A stretch of DNA of 42,205 nt from Deltaproteobacteria bacterium (GCA_020345765.1 CP070770.1:2633067-2675271), one strand, 5' to 3'. Counted from the stretch's first letter, positions 7,725 to 15,832 are shown. A program made the numbers and translations. The notes: generated by a model from the letters alone, not told the origin.

Positions 7725-8753
7725 ATGGTTAAAACAAAGATAATTTGCACATTAGGTCCCGCAAGCGCAGATAGGACGATAATAAGAAAAATGATGCTTG
7801 CCGGTATGGACATCGCCCGGCTTAATTTTTCTCACGGAACCCATTCCCGGCATCAAAACCTGATAAACTTTATAAAAGAGCTAAATATTAAATATCGACG
7901 CCGTATAAGGATATTACAGGATCTGGAAGGTTATCGTATTCGGATTGGTAAATTTAAGGACAAGAAAACACGGGTTTTGAAGAAAAAACAGATAGTTTTA
8001 TTCACCAACCGGGATAATTTAATAGATGATCGGACGGTTCTGTTCGACTATCCAGGTTCATTGAGTGATATGAAAGTAAATACTTCTATCTATATCGATG
8101 ATGGCAATATTGCTCTCCGGGTAAAAGGCAGCGATAGGAATTATATCAAGACCGAAGTGATTATCCCCGGGGTCCTGAAAGAGAATAAAGGAGTCAGTAT
8201 TCCTGATATTGATTTGAGGTTCGGGGCTCTGACCGAGAAAGACCTGAAAGACCTGCGGTTCGGGATAAAACAAAAGGTAGACTTTATTGCCCAGTCATTT
8301 GTGCGGGACAAGCAGGATCTCGTTAACATCAGGGATATTGTGAAAGACAGCGGTTTCCACCCTCGAATAATTGCTAAGATCGAAAACCGTTCGGGAGTAA
8401 AGAATATCAATCGGATCCTGGATGTCGCTGACGGCATCATGGTTGCCCGGGGTGATCTGGGTGTATCTTTTCCGATCCACGAGGTTCCGGTTCTCCAGAA
8501 GATCCTGATAAAAAAGTGTAAACAAAGAAAAAAGATGGTCATAACTGCTACCCAGATGCTGGAGAGCATGACCGAACATATCAAGCCCACCCGTGCTGAG
8601 GTCAGCGATGTCGCTAATGCGATATTTGATGGCTCGGATTACCTTATGCTTTCGGCGGAAACCGCGGTCGGTAAATATCCGGTTGAAACGGTAAGGATGA
8701 TGAATGATGTTATAAAATTTACTGAAGGTTTCCTGAAGAATAAACGGAACTAA
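7725..8753 (+). CDS. pyk: Pyruvate kinase, short form lacking the C-terminal domain
   Basis: 342 aa against about 470 for typical pyruvate kinase. Catalytic landmarks are present: KIICTLGPAS, ARLNFSHG (Arg32, Asn34), IAKIEN (Lys218, Glu220), VARGDLG (Asp244), ITATQMLESM (Thr276) and MLSAETAVGKYPVE. The A and B domains are complete. The chain stops just after MLSAETA, so the C-terminal domain that normally holds the allosteric site and part of the tetramer interface is absent. The usual KGPEIR block reads LEGYRIRIG, an unusual substitution. No clear ribosome binding site precedes the ATG. It should convert phosphoenolpyruvate and ADP to pyruvate and ATP. A specialised PK-like kinase is possible, but the active site argues for true activity. 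Confidence 0.88.
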   Translation: MVKTKIICTLGPASADRTIIRKMMLAGMDIARLNFSHGTHSRHQNLINFIKELNIKYRRRIRILQDLEGYRIRIGKFKDKKTRVLKKKQIVLFTNRDNLIDDRTVLFDYPGSLSDMKVNTSIYIDDGNIALRVKGSDRNYIKTEVIIPGVLKENKGVSIPDIDLRFGALTEKDLKDLRFGIKQKVDFIAQSFVRDKQDLVNIRDIVKDSGFHPRIIAKIENRSGVKNINRILDVADGIMVARGDLGVSFPIHEVPVLQKILIKKCKQRKKMVITATQMLESMTEHIKPTRAEVSDVANAIFDGSDYLMLSAETAVGKYPVETVRMMNDVIKFTEGFLKNKRN

Positions 8754-8791
8754 ATCTTGCCAGGTGTCATTTAACGGTTAACTCCAAATTT

Positions 8792-9028
8792 TTATTCACT
8801 CCACCATCCCCAGATTCCTCCAATAACCGCGCCCAAGACAGTCCCCAAACACATCCATATCTCTGGAGTGACGGCCTCGGCCAATCCTTCAATAGTGACT
8901 GAGAGAACAAAAGCTCCAAAAAAAAGACTGAGAGCTAGTCCCGCACCTGCACCGACAAATGCGCTGAATAAGGAGAACCCAATCTTACTAATAAATAATT
9001 TCCTTTTTTCTTCCGGCAATAATTCCAT
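8792..9028 (-). CDS. Small two-helix membrane protein, function unknown
   Basis: 78 aa. A charged N-terminus (MELLPEEKRK) is followed by two hydrophobic, glycine-rich segments (about 16-46 and 56-75) joined by an acidic loop, ending GIWGWWSE. An AAGGAG site lies 8 bases before the ATG, supporting real translation. No family is recognised. The glycine-rich second helix resembles small membrane proteins with glycine-zipper motifs. It converges on pyk with only 38 bases between stops. Confidence 0.6.
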   Translation of the reverse strand: MELLPEEKRKLFISKIGFSLFSAFVGAGAGLALSLFFGAFVLSVTIEGLAEAVTPEIWMCLGTVLGAVIGGIWGWWSE

Positions 9029-9351
9029 TTTTTATCTCCTTATATAAATAGCATGGCGTTGAGCTTATTTTTCCCCTTTCTTTTTTTGCCTTATCTTAGT
9101 ATATTTATTCGAAATTATCAATCCGTCCGTTAATTCGCTCCTCAGAAAGACAACACGACGAAGTGCACGGGACTGAATACCCCCTGGGGAATTCCGGTAA
9201 TCCTCAGAATTTACTATCATTTTCACCCTCCGGCAGGTATAATTTATCTATTCCTGGTCATTCTACAATCTTGGCCTCTTTACTTAAAATTTCATTATCG
9301 TTAAACATCTTAGAATCCGTCAGGGTCTAATAAATAAAGAAAGAAATTAGT
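9029..9351. other. Intergenic region upstream of the ECF sigma operon
   Basis: About 320 bases between divergent genes, AT-rich toward the sigma gene. I see no gene, repeat or tRNA. No convincing sigma-70 or ECF-type promoter could be fixed by eye. The sigma gene promoter is presumably within the last 150 bases. Confidence 0.5.
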
Positions 9352-9873
9352 TTGGACTCCGAGCATAATCTAATCGAAAGGGCAAAAGCGGGAGATGAGG
9401 GAGCGTATCAAAAGATCGTCGATAATTATAAGGATCAAGTCTTTAGACTGGCCCTCGGTATTGTCAGAAACAGCCAGGAAGCCGAGGACATCACGCAGGA
9501 GGTATTTATCAGGGTGTTCAAGTCCTTAAAAAGCTTTCAATACCGCTCCCTCCTGAAAACATGGATATTCAGAATTACAATAAATATAGGCAAAAACTTT
9601 TTAAAGAAGAGAACGGATGCCCTCCCACTGGAGGGCGTTGAGATAGAAGACAGTAAACCGTCTCCCTTAGAAGGCACGGAATACCGGGAAAAACTCGAGG
9701 AATTTATGAAGGCAATCGGAAACCTGCCATTTAAGCAGCAAACGGCAGCAATATTAAGGATTCAGCAGGGCCTGGAATTCAAGGAAATTGCTCGGATCAT
9801 GAAATGTACCCTGGGTGGGGCAAGGTCACACTACTTCCAGGCGCTAAAGAAATTAAGGAAATCAATGGTATGA
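9352..9873 (+). CDS. RNA polymerase sigma factor, ECF family
   Basis: 173 aa. Region 2 spans about residues 20-90 (VDNYKDQVFRLALGIV, EDITQEVFIRVF, TWIFRITINIGKNFLKK). Region 4 spans about 115-165 (LPFKQQTAAILRIQQGLEFKEIA, with a helix-turn-helix ending in GGARSHYFQALKKLR). It directs RNA polymerase to envelope- or metal-stress promoters. Translation starts at TTG with only a weak upstream purine stretch. Its stop overlaps the start of the next gene, an anti-sigma factor, the usual ECF pair layout. The downstream Spy-like proteins suggest that periplasmic stress is the signal. Confidence 0.93.
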   Translation: MDSEHNLIERAKAGDEGAYQKIVDNYKDQVFRLALGIVRNSQEAEDITQEVFIRVFKSLKSFQYRSLLKTWIFRITINIGKNFLKKRTDALPLEGVEIEDSKPSPLEGTEYREKLEEFMKAIGNLPFKQQTAAILRIQQGLEFKEIARIMKCTLGGARSHYFQALKKLRKSMV

Positions 9874-10478
9874 AGTGTAAAAAGACTAAACTTTTGCTCT
9901 CCGAATATTTGGAAGACGAACTCGGCCGGAAGGAGATGGTCCGGGTAGATGATCACATTAAGCACTGCCCCCGGTGCCGGGAGGAAATGAGTGAAGTAAA
10001 GAATCTTGAGGAGAAAATTAAGGACTCCCTCGACTTTAGAGGAATGGCACTCTCTCCCCAATTTGAGATGAAGCTAAGATCCCGAATAAAAACACTTGAG
10101 AGTGAAAAACCTGGCTTCGCCATACCCCGGTGGGCCTTCGTCTCTGGCATGGCAGGTATTTTATTGGTTTCCCTAATAGTCCTGCTCAATTATCCCGACC
10201 GTTCACCTTCCGAGGGCTTTAACAAAACAATAGCCCGCCTCCCGCTCCAAGAATTGGAGGCAATGGATAACACCCTATCGGAACCAGAGGAACCGTCCTG
10301 GGAAGCCGTAGATTTCACCTTTGAAGATATTTTAAGAACAGTATTAAAAGATTACTCTCCGGAGAGTAACGAGACAGCTATCCTTGAGGACGAATTTCTC
10401 GGAGAGATGCTCGAAGGTTTGTCCCCTGCCGAAGAGCAGGAAATTTTTAAAGCGGTTAAGAATAAACTAAAGGTTTGA
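9870..10478 (+). CDS. Membrane-anchored anti-sigma factor with zinc-finger domain
   Basis: 202 aa from the ATG at 9870, overlapping the sigma stop by 4 bases (ATGA). The N-terminal HIKHCPRC pattern (HxxxCxxC) marks a zf-HC2 anti-sigma domain. A single membrane segment (about residues 88-106) follows, then an acidic extracytoplasmic tail of about 95 residues rich in Glu and Pro. It should bind and silence the ECF factor at the inner membrane and release it on an envelope signal. The tail has no recognised sensor domain. The next gene starts 11 bases downstream, so sigma, anti-sigma and the first Spy-like protein probably form one operon. Confidence 0.9.
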   Translation: MKCKKTKLLLSEYLEDELGRKEMVRVDDHIKHCPRCREEMSEVKNLEEKIKDSLDFRGMALSPQFEMKLRSRIKTLESEKPGFAIPRWAFVSGMAGILLVSLIVLLNYPDRSPSEGFNKTIARLPLQELEAMDNTLSEPEEPSWEAVDFTFEDILRTVLKDYSPESNETAILEDEFLGEMLEGLSPAEEQEIFKAVKNKLKV

Positions 10479-10489
10479 AGGAGGTTACT

Positions 10490-11050
10490 ATGAAGAAGCT
10501 GTTATTTCCATTAATGGTAGTTGCCTTAACCCTGACCCTGGCCTCCCCGGCCCGGGCAGGGAAAATGAGGGCGGAGGAAAAGGAAAGAGGAGGAAGGATT
10601 GAGAAGAGAATTGAAATGCTGAAGGCCATGAGGCTGAGCGAGGAATTGGGGCTTTCCGAGGAGGAGTCCTTTAAATTTTACGCAATCCTGAGAGAGCATC
10701 ACGAGCAAAAAAAGGAGTTAAGGCATACTATTCGGGAGCTCATTGAGAAGCTCGAGGAAGAATTGGAAAGAAAGAACACGAAACAAATGAAAGCCCTCAT
10801 TGAAGAAATCGAAACCAAATCTAAGGAAATGTGCGAGCTTAGACATACCCATCACTCCAAGCTCAAAGAACTGCTCTCCCTCGAGCAGCAGGCTAAGCTG
10901 GCAATACTGATGCCCAGGATCGAACACGAGATCAGGTCTACGATCCGGGAAACGATAATGGAAAGAAGAGGCCCGAAGCAAAGAATGAGACCAATGAGCC
11001 CTCCGCCCGGCTCCCCAACTCCGGGGCTCGATGAGCCGCCTCCCGAATAA
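10490..11050 (+). CDS. Spy/CpxP-like periplasmic protein, copy 1
   Basis: 186 aa. A clear signal peptide (MKKLLFPLMVVALTLTLASPARA) is cleaved near residue 23. It is followed by a highly charged, all-helical region of about 130 residues and a proline-rich tail. LSEELGLSEEESFKF and LSLEQQAKLAIL resemble the paired LTxxQ-type blocks of the Spy/CpxP/ZraP family of periplasmic chaperones and metal-stress sensors. The ATG at 10490 follows a GGAGG site. The second copy at 12467 has a nearly identical signal peptide and similar helices, so this is a local duplication. Metal binding is not shown; one Cys and several His (RHTHHSK) are present. Confidence 0.78.
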   Translation: MKKLLFPLMVVALTLTLASPARAGKMRAEEKERGGRIEKRIEMLKAMRLSEELGLSEEESFKFYAILREHHEQKKELRHTIRELIEKLEEELERKNTKQMKALIEEIETKSKEMCELRHTHHSKLKELLSLEQQAKLAILMPRIEHEIRSTIRETIMERRGPKQRMRPMSPPPGSPTPGLDEPPPE

Positions 11051-11113
11051 CGATAAAAGTGGATTGCCTGAACCGAAAATATTATAGATAAAAGTTAGAA
11101 AAGGAGTTAAGCT

Positions 11114-12406
11114 ATGAGTAACGAACACAAAAGCAATTCAGGCAGATTTAATCCTTTCAGATCCCGGGGAAAGGAGTTTGATATCAAAAAGATAATGACC
11201 ATATGCCTTTCGATAGTGATGGGTTTGCTCCTGATTTCCGGGTGTGGAGAGGAGGCGATCAACCCCGTAAACGACTCAATAGCAGTTGATACCAGCCTGG
11301 AGGCAACCGACGCGGTATCTGTACTTGATTATGCGGAGCTTAAAGCCGGGGGGATAGAGGACATATTCCCCCACGGCATGGCCTCCATGAATTTTCTGCG
11401 CTCAGTGCCTGCTCAAGCCACCCCACCTCCCCCACCTGAAGCTGTCCTATTGCACCTTAATCCGAATATCCTCAAGGCAAGGATTACTCTACTCCGGGCA
11501 ATAAGGACTCCTTTGGATATCATGAAGATATTCAAAGGTACCGAACACTGCTCTGTCGAGGGAATATGCCCCGACCCAAAAACACAAATACCCGGCAACT
11601 CATGTTCTATATCCTGCGACTTAACCGGTGCAGTTATAAATGTGCCCGTATTTGGCAGTCAGGTAGAAATAGACCTTTCCGGCTTGATCTCCGGTACAGT
11701 AGAGAGCTTAAGCGACACGCTTTTCAAAGCTACTGCAACCGCCACGGATCTGAAACTGACAGGTCCCGATGGAAGATGGCTTAATTATAACGGTTCGGTA
11801 TCGTGGGAATTGACCGGTCAGAGCGATACTGGGGCAAGCTGGATTCTAAGCACCTCCGACCTCGTCATCGATGATTCATCCGGGGCAAGGGGCACGGCAA
11901 GCGGATCAAGGTTAGTTGAAATTGAATTCGGAAAGCTATTTGAGGCTCAACACAACGCAGTCCTTACATATACGCCCCCCTACTCGGAAAGGGAAATCCG
12001 TCTCGATGTCTCGATAAACCGCACAATAACAATAGACGGTCTAACCAGGACCATCTCCATAGACGATACGGTAACAACAAACGGAACCGTGAGGACACTG
12101 CTGGGAGAGCTCGCAGTAACCAGGGAGATAATGGACGCAAATGGAAAGCTCGAAGGCATCGTGGTCAACGGTACTATCACAAGGAGCGGACCGAAGGGGA
12201 ATTTGACCATCACCTGTGATGATGTTTCCTTCAAGACCAACTGCGACCACAACCCGTGGGGAGGCACAATAGATGTGACAAACGGTGTGGAAACAATCAC
12301 TATCAGCTTTCGGGAGAACTGCGGCTGTGTGGTTGATGTTACCAGACCCGACGGTTCCGAGATTGAAGTCAATACTTGCGAGAAAAAGATAATCGGTCAG
12401 GATTAA
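11114..12406 (+). CDS. Predicted lipoprotein, beta-rich, function unknown
   Basis: 430 aa. A basic 27-residue N-terminus precedes a hydrophobic stretch and the lipobox LISGC (lipidated Cys44). Residue +2 is Gly, not Asp, so outer-membrane sorting is likely if Lol rules apply. A short Pro/Ala-rich linker (near residue 102) follows. The rest alternates polar and hydrophobic residues with many Thr, Ser, Gly and Asp, as in beta-sandwich or beta-solenoid proteins. Six or more cysteines occur in two groups (CSVEGICPD, CSISC; then CDDVSFKTNC, CGC, C near the end), suggesting disulfides. A GGAG site lies 7 bases from the ATG. It is bracketed by two Spy-like paralogs behind an ECF sigma pair, so an envelope-stress role is inferred. 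Confidence 0.65.
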   Translation: MSNEHKSNSGRFNPFRSRGKEFDIKKIMTICLSIVMGLLLISGCGEEAINPVNDSIAVDTSLEATDAVSVLDYAELKAGGIEDIFPHGMASMNFLRSVPAQATPPPPPEAVLLHLNPNILKARITLLRAIRTPLDIMKIFKGTEHCSVEGICPDPKTQIPGNSCSISCDLTGAVINVPVFGSQVEIDLSGLISGTVESLSDTLFKATATATDLKLTGPDGRWLNYNGSVSWELTGQSDTGASWILSTSDLVIDDSSGARGTASGSRLVEIEFGKLFEAQHNAVLTYTPPYSEREIRLDVSINRTITIDGLTRTISIDDTVTTNGTVRTLLGELAVTREIMDANGKLEGIVVNGTITRSGPKGNLTITCDDVSFKTNCDHNPWGGTIDVTNGVETITISFRENCGCVVDVTRPDGSEIEVNTCEKKIIGQD

Positions 12407-12466
12407 TTAACTGAACGGTGGGCTCTGTTATTTTTATTAACTAAAAATTTTAAAAAGGAGGTTGCT

Positions 12467-12994
12467 ATGAAGAAGCTGTTATTTCCGATTCTGACAGTCG
12501 CTTTAACTCTGGCCCTGGCTTCCCCGGCTCTGGCCCAGAGAGAAAAGGCGAAAAGAAAAGAAAAAATGGAAAGGATGGAGAAAATTGAAAAGCAGAAGTG
12601 CTCAAGGATGTGCGAAGAGCTGAAGCTTTCCAAGGAAGATTCCTCGAAGTTCTGTTCGCTCATGAGGGAGCATCGTAAACAAAAGAAGGAGTTGGGGAAA
12701 GCCATCGTTGAGCTTGTCGATAAGCTCGAGGTTGAATTGGAAAAGAAGAATACGGAACAAATGAAGGCCCTCGTTGAAGAAATCGAAGCAAAATTCGATG
12801 AAAGGATAAAGCTTGATCAGACCCTAAAGTCTGATCTCAAGCAGATGCTGTCCGTCGAGCAGCAGGCCATATTTATCATCCATTCGCCTAAAATCGATCG
12901 CAAGGTTAAATCCATGATGTGGGAGAAGAAAAGTGGGAAAAAGTGTCCTAATTGTCCTAATTGCAAACCACCATGTCCCTCAACTCCGGAATAA
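12467..12994 (+). CDS. Spy/CpxP-like periplasmic protein, copy 2
   Basis: 175 aa. The signal peptide MKKLLFPILTVALTLALAS ends in ALA and is almost the same as in the copy at 10490, including the ribosome site GGAGGTT. The mature part is helical and Lys/Glu-rich with LSKEDSSKFCSLMREHRKQKKE and SVEQQAIFII, the counterparts of the first copy's LTxxQ-like blocks. Unlike copy 1, it ends in a cysteine-rich tail (CPNCPNCKPPCP), which could bind metal or form disulfides, and it has two extra Cys early on (CSRMCEE). This suggests divergence after duplication. An intrinsic terminator follows. Confidence 0.78.
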   Translation: MKKLLFPILTVALTLALASPALAQREKAKRKEKMERMEKIEKQKCSRMCEELKLSKEDSSKFCSLMREHRKQKKELGKAIVELVDKLEVELEKKNTEQMKALVEEIEAKFDERIKLDQTLKSDLKQMLSVEQQAIFIIHSPKIDRKVKSMMWEKKSGKKCPNCPNCKPPCPSTPE

Positions 12995-13072
12995 GAGGGA
13001 GAGTAAAATAAAATCTCTAATCGCTATTGCCTGCCAATAGGCTGGTTATTAAAACCAATTAACAGAAGAGAA

Positions 13073-13111
13073 GGGGATGTCTTTAATAAATTTAAACCAT
13101 CCCCTTTTTTT
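13073..13111 (+). terminator. Intrinsic terminator after the ECF/Spy operon
   Basis: GGGGATG (13073-13079) pairs with CATCCCC (13098-13104), and an inner TTTAA/TTAAA helix closes a 5-base loop. Seven T residues follow. It ends just before the sixA ribosome binding site. Confidence 0.8.
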
Positions 13112-13126
13112 AAGGAGTTAAGGCAG

Positions 13127-13594
13127 ATGAACCTGTATTTGGTACAGCATGCAGAGGCAAAGCGCAAGGAAGAAGACCCTGATCGCCCGCTGTCAGAGAA
13201 GGGATGGGCTGATATCAGAAAGGTAGCGGCCTATATTGCTGATCATATTGACATTAAGGTAAGTGCTATCACCCATAGCAGGAAGACGAGGGCCCGCCAG
13301 ACCGCCGAGGCTCTGGCCGAATACCTGAAACCTCCCAAAGGAATCCAGGAAGCCGAGGGATTAGAGCCCCTTGCTGAACCCTCCGTCTGGGCAGACCGCC
13401 TAGCCGGAATAAAAGAAGACACTATGCTGGTAGGCCACCTACCCCACCTCGTTAAGCTGTCGGCTTATCTACTGTCTCATGATGAAAACAAGAAGATACT
13501 AAATTTCTCGATGGGCGGGATCGTCTGCCTGGGGAGGGACGAATCAGGCGACTGGTCAGTCCGGTGGATGATTATCCCCGAAATACTCAAATAA
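13127..13594 (+). CDS. sixA: Phosphohistidine phosphatase SixA-like protein
   Basis: 155 aa, the usual size. The N-terminal LVQHAEAK takes the place of the RHG motif and is the SixA variant of the histidine phosphatase superfamily. ITHSRKTRARQTAEAL supplies the second conserved Arg, and VGHLPHLVKL the second catalytic His. SixA removes phosphate from phosphohistidine in phosphotransfer proteins in E. coli; the target here is unknown. It has an AAGGAG site and sits between a terminator and a convergent gene, so it is probably monocistronic. Confidence 0.88.
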   Translation: MNLYLVQHAEAKRKEEDPDRPLSEKGWADIRKVAAYIADHIDIKVSAITHSRKTRARQTAEALAEYLKPPKGIQEAEGLEPLAEPSVWADRLAGIKEDTMLVGHLPHLVKLSAYLLSHDENKKILNFSMGGIVCLGRDESGDWSVRWMIIPEILK

Positions 13595-13620
13595 GCATTT
13601 ATTATGCGTCAAAATAAGTA

Positions 13621-13683
13621 ATGAGGATTCAAGGCACGAGAATTTTCTCCCTTGAACCCTGGAATCCTTGGATCCTTGAACTC
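13621..13683. repeat. Octamer-repeat element at a convergent gene junction
   Basis: Read on the minus strand, four units with 8-base spacing (TTCAAGGA, TCCAAGGA, TTCCAGGG, TTCAAGGG) match a second copy at 40432-40465. An oppositely oriented TTCAAGG lies just outside, so the region can fold into a hairpin. It separates the ends of sixA and the decarboxylase beta gene. Confidence 0.65.
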
Positions 13684-13688
13684 TCTCT

Positions 13689-14810
13689 TTATCCTACCAG
13701 AGCAAGGATCACGCCGGCGGCGATGGCCGAGCCGATCACTCCGGACACATTCGGTCCCATTGCGTGCATAAGTAAATGGTTCGCCGGATTAGCCTTCTGC
13801 CCTTCGATCTCCGCCACCCTGGCTGCCATGGGGACCGCGGAAACCCCGGCAGCACCGATCAAGGGATTGATCTTCCCTTTAGAAAGATAGCACATCAGCT
13901 TGCCCAGGAGAACCCCGGTTGCGGTGCCGATCATAAACGCAATCAGACCGAGAATTAGAATCCCGATGGTCTTGGCGGTCAAAAACTCCACCGCATCCAT
14001 CTTCGCCCCCACGCACAGCCCCAGAAAGATAGTTACGATATTGATCAATTCATTCTGGGCCGTGTGGGCAAGCCTCTCCACTACCCCCGCCTCCCGCAGG
14101 AGATTGCCAAACATCAGCATACCGATCAGGGGGGTAGCCGAGGGAACAAACAAGGCACAGAGGAGGGTGGTTCCGATCGGAAAGAGTATCTTGGTCAGTC
14201 GGGAGACCTCCTTCAACTGCTCCATTTTGATCTCCCTCTCCTTTTTGGTGGTAAGAAGGCGCATAACCGGCGGTTGGATGATAGGAACCAACGCCATGTA
14301 AGAATAGGCGGCAATTGCAACCGCCCCCATCAGATGGTCCGCCAGTTTACTGGCAACATAGATTGTGGTGGGACCGTCCGCCCCCCCGATTATTCCGATC
14401 GTCCCGGCCTCCCGGATATCAAAACCCAACAGCAGGGCCCCGATCAGGGTCACGAAGATACCGGCTTGGGCGGCAGCACCCAGAAGGGCGGTTTTCGGGT
14501 TGGCCAGCAGGGGTCCAAAATCGGTGAGAGCCCCTACCCCCAAGAAGATCAGCAGGGGGAACAGCCCGTTGGTGATACCAAAATTGTAAATTATGTAAAT
14601 AAATCCCCCGGGTTTCATCATCCCGATTACCGGGATATTCGTCAGGATCGCTCCGAAGCCGATGGGAATTAGAAGCAGCGGCTCATACTTCTTCTTGATC
14701 CCCAGGTAGATCAGAAGACACCCTATGGCCATCATAATAGCATTTCCTATGCTGAAATGAAGAAGGCCTACCGAGTTGATAAACTCCTGGAACGATTCTG
14801 TTAAATTCAT
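13689..14810 (-). CDS. mmdB: Na+-translocating decarboxylase, beta (membrane) subunit
   Basis: 373 aa from the ATG at 14810 (GAGG 6 bases upstream; an adjacent TTG at 14813 is too close). It is strongly hydrophobic with about ten membrane segments. It contains the family blocks [39 protein letters not shown] and [13 protein letters not shown]. This is the Na+ channel subunit of oxaloacetate, glutaconyl-CoA or methylmalonyl-CoA decarboxylases, coupling carboxybiotin decarboxylation to Na+ export. Location beside methylmalonyl-CoA mutase genes makes methylmalonyl-CoA the likely substrate of the complex. Third gene of the divergent minus-strand operon. Confidence 0.93.
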   Translation of the reverse strand: MNLTESFQEFINSVGLLHFSIGNAIMMAIGCLLIYLGIKKKYEPLLLIPIGFGAILTNIPVIGMMKPGGFIYIIYNFGITNGLFPLLIFLGVGALTDFGPLLANPKTALLGAAAQAGIFVTLIGALLLGFDIREAGTIGIIGGADGPTTIYVASKLADHLMGAVAIAAYSYMALVPIIQPPVMRLLTTKKEREIKMEQLKEVSRLTKILFPIGTTLLCALFVPSATPLIGMLMFGNLLREAGVVERLAHTAQNELINIVTIFLGLCVGAKMDAVEFLTAKTIGILILGLIAFMIGTATGVLLGKLMCYLSKGKINPLIGAAGVSAVPMAARVAEIEGQKANPANHLLMHAMGPNVSGVIGSAIAAGVILALVG

Positions 14811-14835
14811 CAATTACCTCTTAACGCTCAATTGC

Positions 14836-15267
14836 TCATTCGGCAAGAACAACCAGGGTGGTTCCGCTATCGACCTTATCTCCCGGGGAAACCAGGACTT
14901 CCTTTACCTCCCCGTCCCGGTGGCTCCGGATTTCGTTCTCCATCTTCATTGATTCGATAGTAACCACAATGTCGCCCGTTTTAATCGTATCTCCGGGTTT
15001 GACTTTAACGGCCATAATCACCCCCGCCATCGGCGCCTGAATGATATTCCCGGCAGCGGCAGGCACTGCCACCGGGGCCGGTGCTGGCGTAGGTGCGGGA
15101 GCTTCTAACTTCGCGGCGGCGGGAGGCGGAACCGAGACCTTCTCCGGGGTCTTTATCTCCACCTGATAGTCGGTCCCGTTGACTTCTACCGTTGCCTTCT
15201 TGCCTTCACTCTTTTTAATCACTACATGATAATTTTTACCATTGATTAAATAATCGAACTCTTTCAT
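14836..15267 (-). CDS. mmdC: Biotin carboxyl carrier subunit of the decarboxylase
   Basis: 143 aa. The N-terminal 40 residues form a small assembly domain, followed by a Pro/Ala-rich flexible linker (about 50-75) and a biotinyl domain with the attachment motif ESMKMENEI, whose first Lys (after the Met) is biotinylated. It shuttles CO2 between the carboxyltransferase (mmdA, across the divergent promoter) and the membrane beta subunit. The ATG shares one base with the upstream stop (TAATG) and has GGAG 8 bases upstream. Confidence 0.93.
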   Translation of the reverse strand: MKEFDYLINGKNYHVVIKKSEGKKATVEVNGTDYQVEIKTPEKVSVPPPAAAKLEAPAPTPAPAPVAVPAAAGNIIQAPMAGVIMAVKVKPGDTIKTGDIVVTIESMKMENEIRSHRDGEVKEVLVSPGDKVDSGTTLVVLAE

Positions 15268-15584
15268 TACCAACTCTCCCTTGTCTTACTTTGCTGCTGC
15301 CAGATCCATCCGCTCATTTTCCAGGCGTTCAGACGGGGGGAAGCAACCGGGCTCATTACCCTGCCCTTCAGAAATAAGTGCTCATGTAGGGCCAGCCCAA
15401 TCGCTGCCGCTACTTCTTCCTGAGCTCCGGGCTTAACTTCTAACGATGTTTCCGTTCGGGCAGGAACCCTGCTCAGTCTCTGGATCAAAGCCATGAAAAT
15501 CACCAGCAAGAAAAGCAGGATGAATACAACCGTCAGGCCGACGACCATTATCATTATTCCTTCGGTTATCTCTCCTATATCCAA
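15267..15584 (-). CDS. mmdD: Decarboxylase small membrane subunit (OadG/MmdD type)
   Basis: 105 aa. One N-terminal membrane helix (about residues 10-35) is followed by a short linker and a conserved-looking C-terminus (EEVAAAIGLALHEHLF, NAWKMSGW). This is the architecture of the OadG/MmdD subunit, which holds the carboxyltransferase to the membrane subunit. It starts at TTG with a strong GGAGG site 6-7 bases upstream. First gene of the minus-strand unit. Confidence 0.85.
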   Translation of the reverse strand: MDIGEITEGIMIMVVGLTVVFILLFLLVIFMALIQRLSRVPARTETSLEVKPGAQEEVAAAIGLALHEHLFLKGRVMSPVASPRLNAWKMSGWIWQQQSKTRESW

Positions 15585-15660
15585 CTAAACTCCTCCTTGA
15601 TTTGAAAACATCCCGGTTGCTCTCCATTTCGGGCAGACTGAAGGGCCGGTAATATTACTC

Positions 15661-15689
15661 TTGACACATTAAGTCCTATATTATATAAA
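15661..15689 (+). promoter_or_regulatory. Promoter P1 of the mmdA-sucD operon
   Basis: TTGACA (15661-15666), 17-base spacer, TATAAA (15684-15689). It is preceded by AATATTACTC and is a near copy of P2 86 bases downstream. Confidence 0.7.
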
Positions 15690-15710
15690 GTTTTGGTATT
15701 TAATTGTCAA
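15682..15710 (-). promoter_or_regulatory. Promoter of the mmdD-mmdC-mmdB operon
   Basis: On the minus strand, TTGACA (15705-15710), 17-base spacer, TATATA (15682-15687). Its -10 hexamer lies over the -10 of P1 on the opposite strand, so the two promoters should compete for polymerase. Confidence 0.6.
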
Positions 15711-15746
15711 GCTAAATTTGAACAGACGCTGCCGGCAATATTACTC

Positions 15747-15775
15747 TTGACAAAACAGGCCCTGTATTATATAAA
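15747..15775 (+). promoter_or_regulatory. Promoter P2 of the mmdA-sucD operon
   Basis: TTGACA (15747-15752), 17-base spacer, TATAAA (15770-15775). The sequence around it, starting GGCAATATTACTC, repeats the P1 region. The leader to mmdA would be about 50 bases. Confidence 0.7.
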
Positions 15776-15832
15776 TTGTTAGTTTTTCTATCGAGTTAAG
15801 TCCTAAACAACAAATCATAAAAGGAGATTCGG

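Noticed and set aside
10475-10489. TTG start five codons upstream for Spy-like copy 1
   Set aside because: The in-frame ATG at 10490 has GGAGG at proper spacing and gives the same signal peptide start as the second copy.
13689-15584. Assigning the membrane subunits to oxaloacetate decarboxylase
   Set aside because: The beta, carrier and small subunits are shared by this enzyme class, but the alpha gene is an acyl-CoA carboxyltransferase beside mutase and epimerase, not an oxaloacetate-type alpha subunit.
15585-15832. Cobalamin riboswitch upstream of the B12-dependent mutase operon
   Set aside because: The region is filled by two repeated promoters and a divergent one, and no B12-box-like sequence or extended fold was seen.
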